From contig LLYS01000001.1 of assembly GCA_002049495.1 (NCBI GenBank), forward strand, positions 186,001 through 250,000: 64,000 bases of DNA, written 5' to 3'. The notes below the pieces were generated by a model. The model was given only the letters and a program-made list of their open reading frames with translations, did not search any database and had not been told where the DNA came from. Below, piece by piece: positions 61,077 to 64,000 of the stretch. Source of the DNA: Epsilonproteobacteria bacterium tcs-49. Lineage in GTDB: Bacteria; Campylobacterota; Campylobacteria; Campylobacterales; Sulfurovaceae. How positions within the stretch are numbered: the stretch's first letter is position 1; every line of letters starts with the position of its first letter. The position numbers and the translations under genes are program-made.

Positions 61077-61589
61077 ATGCTTGAAAAACTTTTTGAAGGA
61101 GCTATCTGGAGAAGCCGCTTAGTGATCATTCTGGCGGTTATCTTCGGGCTGGTTGGGGCGTTTGTACTTTTTATCGTGGCGAGTATGGATATCTACGCGG
61201 TAGCAAAATACGTCGCTGTTACGATCATCAACCACGCCCACCCCGAAAACTTCCACGAAGATATCGTCGCCGGAATTATCGGTGCTGTGGATCTTTACCT
61301 CATCGCGGTCGTGATGCTGCTGTTTGCTTTCGGGTTGTATGAACTCTTCATCTCCGAGATCGATGAAGCGATGGAGAAGGAAAACGCCAATAAAATTCTC
61401 GCGATCCACTCTTTGGACCAGCTCAAAGACAAGATCGCGAAAGTAATCGTTATGGTACTGGTAGTAAGCTTTTTTCAAAAGGTACTGCACACCCCCTTTA
61501 AAACGCCCCTGGAGATGCTGTATTTCGCCCTCTCCATCACCGCTTTGGCGGTCGGCTTGTACTTTTTGGGCAAAGTGGGAAAAAAATAA
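61077..61589 (+). CDS. UPF0114 (YqhA) family membrane protein
   Basis: A 170-residue protein with four membrane helices (about 15-38, 70-96, 123-140, 148-166). EGAIWRSRLVIILAVIFGL and LYELFISEID are typical of the family. Function unknown. C. jejuni has a membrane protein gene at the same place after asd. Confidence 0.85.
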   Translation: MLEKLFEGAIWRSRLVIILAVIFGLVGAFVLFIVASMDIYAVAKYVAVTIINHAHPENFHEDIVAGIIGAVDLYLIAVVMLLFAFGLYELFISEIDEAMEKENANKILAIHSLDQLKDKIAKVIVMVLVVSFFQKVLHTPFKTPLEMLYFALSITALAVGLYFLGKVGKK

Positions 61590-61610
61590 ATTCAGGAAAC
61601 AGGAAAATAG

Positions 61611-62645
61611 ATGTCAAAAATTTTTGTAGATGCATGTTTTGGAAAAGAGACCCCCTACACTCCGGTGTGGATGATGCGCCAGGCGGGTCGTTACCTGCCC
61701 GAGTATATGGAGGTTCGCGCCCAGGCGGGAAGCTTTCTCAACCTTTGTCACGATCCGAAAAAAGCGTGTGAAGTTACGATCCAACCTTTAGATATCGTCG
61801 GCGTCGACGCCGCGATCTTGTTTAGCGACATTCTCGTTATCCCGCACGAGATGGGTATGGACCTGGAATTCATCAAGGGCAAAGGGCCCGTTTTCCACGA
61901 TCCGCTGGAGGGACAAAGCGACCTTGACAAACTCATCGGCGGCGAGGAAGCGGCAGAGAAGCTAACATATGTGTACGATACCATCAAGCTTTTAAAACAG
62001 GAGCTCCCCGAGGATAAAGCCCTCATCGGCTTTACCGGATCGCCGTGGACACTGGCGACGTATATGATCGAGGGACAGGGGACGAAAACGTACAATAAAT
62101 GCAAAAAGCTGATCTATACCCAGCCGGAGTTTATGCACAACCTCCTTGGCAAAGTCACGGAAGTGATCAAGCTTTACCTGCAAAAACAGATCGAAGCGGG
62201 CGCGGACGTGGTACAGATCTTTGACAGCTGGGCAGCGGCGCTGGAGAAACCGGCGTATTTTGAATTCAGCTGGAAATATATGGTCGAAATCGCGGAGTAT
62301 ATCAAGGAGAAGTACCCCCATATCCCCGTCATCATGTTCCCCAAAGGGATCGGACAATACCTGGACGATATCTACGGCAACTTCGACGTTTTCGGCGTGG
62401 ACTGGTCTACGCCCATGGCGCTGGCCAAGGAAAAGCTAGGCGACAAATACGTTTTGCAGGGCAACATGGAACCCTGCCGCCTCTACAGCAAGGAAGCAAC
62501 CACCAAGTGCGTCGAAGCGCTGCAAAAGGTCATGGGCGGAAAGCGCCACATCTTCAATCTCGGTCACGGCATTTTGCCCGACGTTCCCGTGGAAAACGCC
62601 AAACACTTTGTCAGTGAATGCCACAGGGTGAGTTCAAAAGGGTAG
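61611..62645 (+). CDS. hemE: Uroporphyrinogen decarboxylase
   Basis: A 344-residue heme-pathway enzyme. The N-terminal [15 protein letters not shown] signature, FSDILVIP with its catalytic Asp, [18 protein letters not shown], and FDSWAA are all intact. It converts uroporphyrinogen III to coproporphyrinogen III. Usual length. Confidence 0.98.
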   Translation: MSKIFVDACFGKETPYTPVWMMRQAGRYLPEYMEVRAQAGSFLNLCHDPKKACEVTIQPLDIVGVDAAILFSDILVIPHEMGMDLEFIKGKGPVFHDPLEGQSDLDKLIGGEEAAEKLTYVYDTIKLLKQELPEDKALIGFTGSPWTLATYMIEGQGTKTYNKCKKLIYTQPEFMHNLLGKVTEVIKLYLQKQIEAGADVVQIFDSWAAALEKPAYFEFSWKYMVEIAEYIKEKYPHIPVIMFPKGIGQYLDDIYGNFDVFGVDWSTPMALAKEKLGDKYVLQGNMEPCRLYSKEATTKCVEALQKVMGGKRHIFNLGHGILPDVPVENAKHFVSECHRVSSKG

Positions 62646-62649
62646 AGTT

Positions 62650-63609
62650 ATGCGAGTACTGTTATCGATTCTTTTTCTCCTCCAGGCGCTTTTTGCCAAC
62701 TCCTATGTCGATGCTTACCTGCAAGGGGGCGTAGAGAAGGTGGAGCGTATGATTGAAAAGCGCTTGGAAGATGCGGCATACTGGGAAAAAACCCTGGGCG
62801 ATCAAAACGTCACCTACGGTTATTATCAAGATAATGCCTATGAAACCATCATCGTTTGCGACAAATCCGAACCGATCCTAAACGTCTATGATCAAAATAT
62901 GAGTAAAATCTTCTCTATCCCCGCGGTGGTAGGCAAGATCAAAGGGGATAAACGGGTTGAGGGGGATCTCAAAACCCCCGTGGGCGTTTACAACTTTACC
63001 AAAAAGATTACAAAGCTCGATCCCTTTTACGGACCTTTGGCCTATGTGACCAACTACCCCAACTTTTTTGACCGGATGCACAAGAAAAACGGCAGCGGCA
63101 TCTGGCTGCACGGCTACCCCATGGATCAAAGCGAAAAGGAAAACACCAAAGGGTGCGTCGCCATCGAAAACGACAATCTGCTCAGTCTGGATAAACAGAT
63201 CCATTATAAAAAATCCCTTTTCATCATCAACGAAAGGGGAACACTGACGACGAATAAAGGGGAAGTCAGCGCTATTTTGGCTTTTATCTACCGCTGGCGC
63301 AACGCGTGGAAATATGACCGCTATGAGCAGTATATCGGTATGTACGATGAGCAGTTCAAACGCTTTGACGGCAAGGATAAAAAGCAGTTCGCGCGGATGA
63401 AAAAGCGCATCTTTGAAATCGCCTCAAAAAAGCAGATCCATTTTTCCGATATCGAGATCACCCCCTACCCCAACTCCATGCACCACAAGATTTTCAAAGT
63501 ACGCATGGATGAAGTCTATGATGCGTCCAACCACCACTTCGAAGGAAAAAAAGAGCTTTATCTGCGTATGAACGATGACGGTAAAATCACTATTATGATG
63601 GAAAGATAA
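62650..63609 (+). CDS. L,D-transpeptidase/carboxypeptidase of the Csd6/Pgp2 type
   Basis: A 319-residue periplasmic enzyme with a signal peptide (about 1-17). The YkuD catalytic core has His154 (GIWLHGYP) and Cys169 (NTKGCVAIE). A C-terminal NTF2-like domain (about 205-315) follows, as in H. pylori Csd6 and C. jejuni Pgp2, which trim tetrapeptides to tripeptides and set helical shape. The next gene, four bases on, is the partner carboxypeptidase. Confidence 0.88.
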   Translation: MRVLLSILFLLQALFANSYVDAYLQGGVEKVERMIEKRLEDAAYWEKTLGDQNVTYGYYQDNAYETIIVCDKSEPILNVYDQNMSKIFSIPAVVGKIKGDKRVEGDLKTPVGVYNFTKKITKLDPFYGPLAYVTNYPNFFDRMHKKNGSGIWLHGYPMDQSEKENTKGCVAIENDNLLSLDKQIHYKKSLFIINERGTLTTNKGEVSAILAFIYRWRNAWKYDRYEQYIGMYDEQFKRFDGKDKKQFARMKKRIFEIASKKQIHFSDIEITPYPNSMHHKIFKVRMDEVYDASNHHFEGKKELYLRMNDDGKITIMMER

Positions 63610-63612
63610 ACG

Positions 63613-64000
63613 ATGAGAAAACTTTTTTTAGGATTGTTTCTCTGCCTTTCCATACTCCAGGGAGCGAAACTGGATTTTGATTTTTATCAAAAGCACGGTG
63701 AAAAACCGGGTCACACCCTGCTTGTCATCGGCGGTATCCACGGCAACGAGCCGGGCTCTTACTTCGCGCCGATGCTTTTGGCCACCTCCTATACGATCAC
63801 CAAGGGCAACCTCTGGCTTGTGCCGAACCTTAACTTTGACTCCATTGTCGCCTATAGACGCGGTATATACGGGGATATGAATAGAAAATTTGCCCATATC
63901 GACAAGGATGATCCCGATTACGCTTCGGTCATGCGCGTCAAGGAGCTTATCACCGACAAAGCGGTGGATATGGTGCTCAACCTCCATGACGGCCACGGCT
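63613..64000 (+). CDS. Csd4/Pgp1-type peptidoglycan carboxypeptidase, N-terminal part cut by window edge
   Basis: The frame opened by ATG 63613 runs 129 codons to the window end. A signal peptide (about 1-18) is followed by an M14 carboxypeptidase domain. Zinc ligands appear as His43 and Glu46 in IGGIHGNEPG, and His125 in LNLHDGHG. In H. pylori Csd4 the equivalents are Gln46, Glu49 and His128, so this protein has the canonical histidine. It would cleave the terminal residue of muropeptide tripeptides after the Csd6-like enzyme has acted. Confidence 0.85.
   Translation, partial: MRKLFLGLFLCLSILQGAKLDFDFYQKHGEKPGHTLLVIGGIHGNEPGSYFAPMLLATSYTITKGNLWLVPNLNFDSIVAYRRGIYGDMNRKFAHIDKDDPDYASVMRVKELITDKAVDMVLNLHDGHG

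Noticed and set aside
1-64000. Defence system, CRISPR array, prophage or insertion sequence
   Set aside because: No spaced direct repeats, transposase, integrase, toxin-antitoxin pair or restriction genes are visible; the one accessory region is the pilin cassette.

Overview
The window is a continuous, gene-dense stretch of a Campylobacterota (epsilonproteobacterial) chromosome. Evidence: gene order matches blocks I know from Helicobacter pylori and Campylobacter jejuni (leuS-lptE-folC-csd; aroQ-pepQ-folK-flhF-flhG-X-fliA-fliM-fliY; aroQ/hydrolase/sppA; accD-rlmH-dksA-X-dusB; cheY-prmA-ftsH-X-pssA; gyrA-flgP-flgQ-flgR-asd). FliY, FliW, a FlgR without a DNA-binding domain, and the menaquinone-type deaminase also fit. 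Base composition is about balanced, higher than in host-associated Campylobacter. Amino-acid biosynthesis is present and there are no obvious virulence islands. I infer a free-living flagellated Sulfurimonas/Sulfuricurvum-like bacterium; the genus is not proven. I see no rRNA, tRNA, CRISPR array, insertion sequence or prophage, and no gene-free stretch longer than 300 bases.

Layout. 1-6371 (minus): membrane-protein/leuS/lptE/diguanylate-cyclase/folC operon running into an M23 cell-shape peptidase cut by the window edge. 6454-14727 (minus): a ten-gene operon, mostly overlapping, from aroQ through pepQ, folK, flhF, flhG, fliA, fliM and fliY to mnmA. 14939-19338 (plus): aminofutalosine-deaminase-like hydrolase, sppA, YgiQ-type radical SAM protein, NUDIX hydrolase. 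19335-24051 (minus): small enzymes and membrane proteins, peroxiredoxin, an OlsF-like double acyltransferase, recO. 24257-34263 (plus): gltB-gltD-accD-thiE-like, then rlmH, dksA-like, a membrane protein, dusB. 34260-39873 (minus): a four-gene accessory cassette of three prepilin-like proteins and a 1196-residue exported MshQ-like protein. 39966-46224 (minus): lon, bamD, and a TRAP-TAXI transporter. 46393-47593 (plus): fliW, proC. 47621-55309 (minus): leuA with a leader peptide, pssA, a decarboxylase-like protein, ftsH, prmA, cheY, hisA, hisH. 55419-64000 (plus): gyrA, flgP, flgQ, flgR, asd, a UPF0114 protein, hemE, and two cell-shape peptidoglycan enzymes, the last cut by the window edge.

Themes. 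Flagellar control is spread over three loci: FlhF/FlhG/FliA/FliM/FliY, FliW, and FlgP/FlgQ/FlgR, with CheY nearby. Peptidoglycan trimming enzymes lie at both edges. Envelope biogenesis is represented by LptE-like, BamD, SppA, PssA and an OlsF-like enzyme.

Most interesting signals: (1) an unlisted 26-codon leader peptide with eight leucine codons in a nine-codon run between its own promoter and leuA, followed by mutually exclusive hairpins; (2) a hairpin motif of about 50 bases occurring twice in opposite orientation, before aroQ and before the NUDIX gene; (3) recO, whose conserved N-terminus can be recovered only with an AUC start codon; (4) the MSHA-like minor pilin/adhesin cassette; (5) a Csd4/Pgp1 homologue with a canonical histidine zinc ligand; (6) a phosphatidylserine-decarboxylase-like protein that seems to lack the self-cleavage serine.
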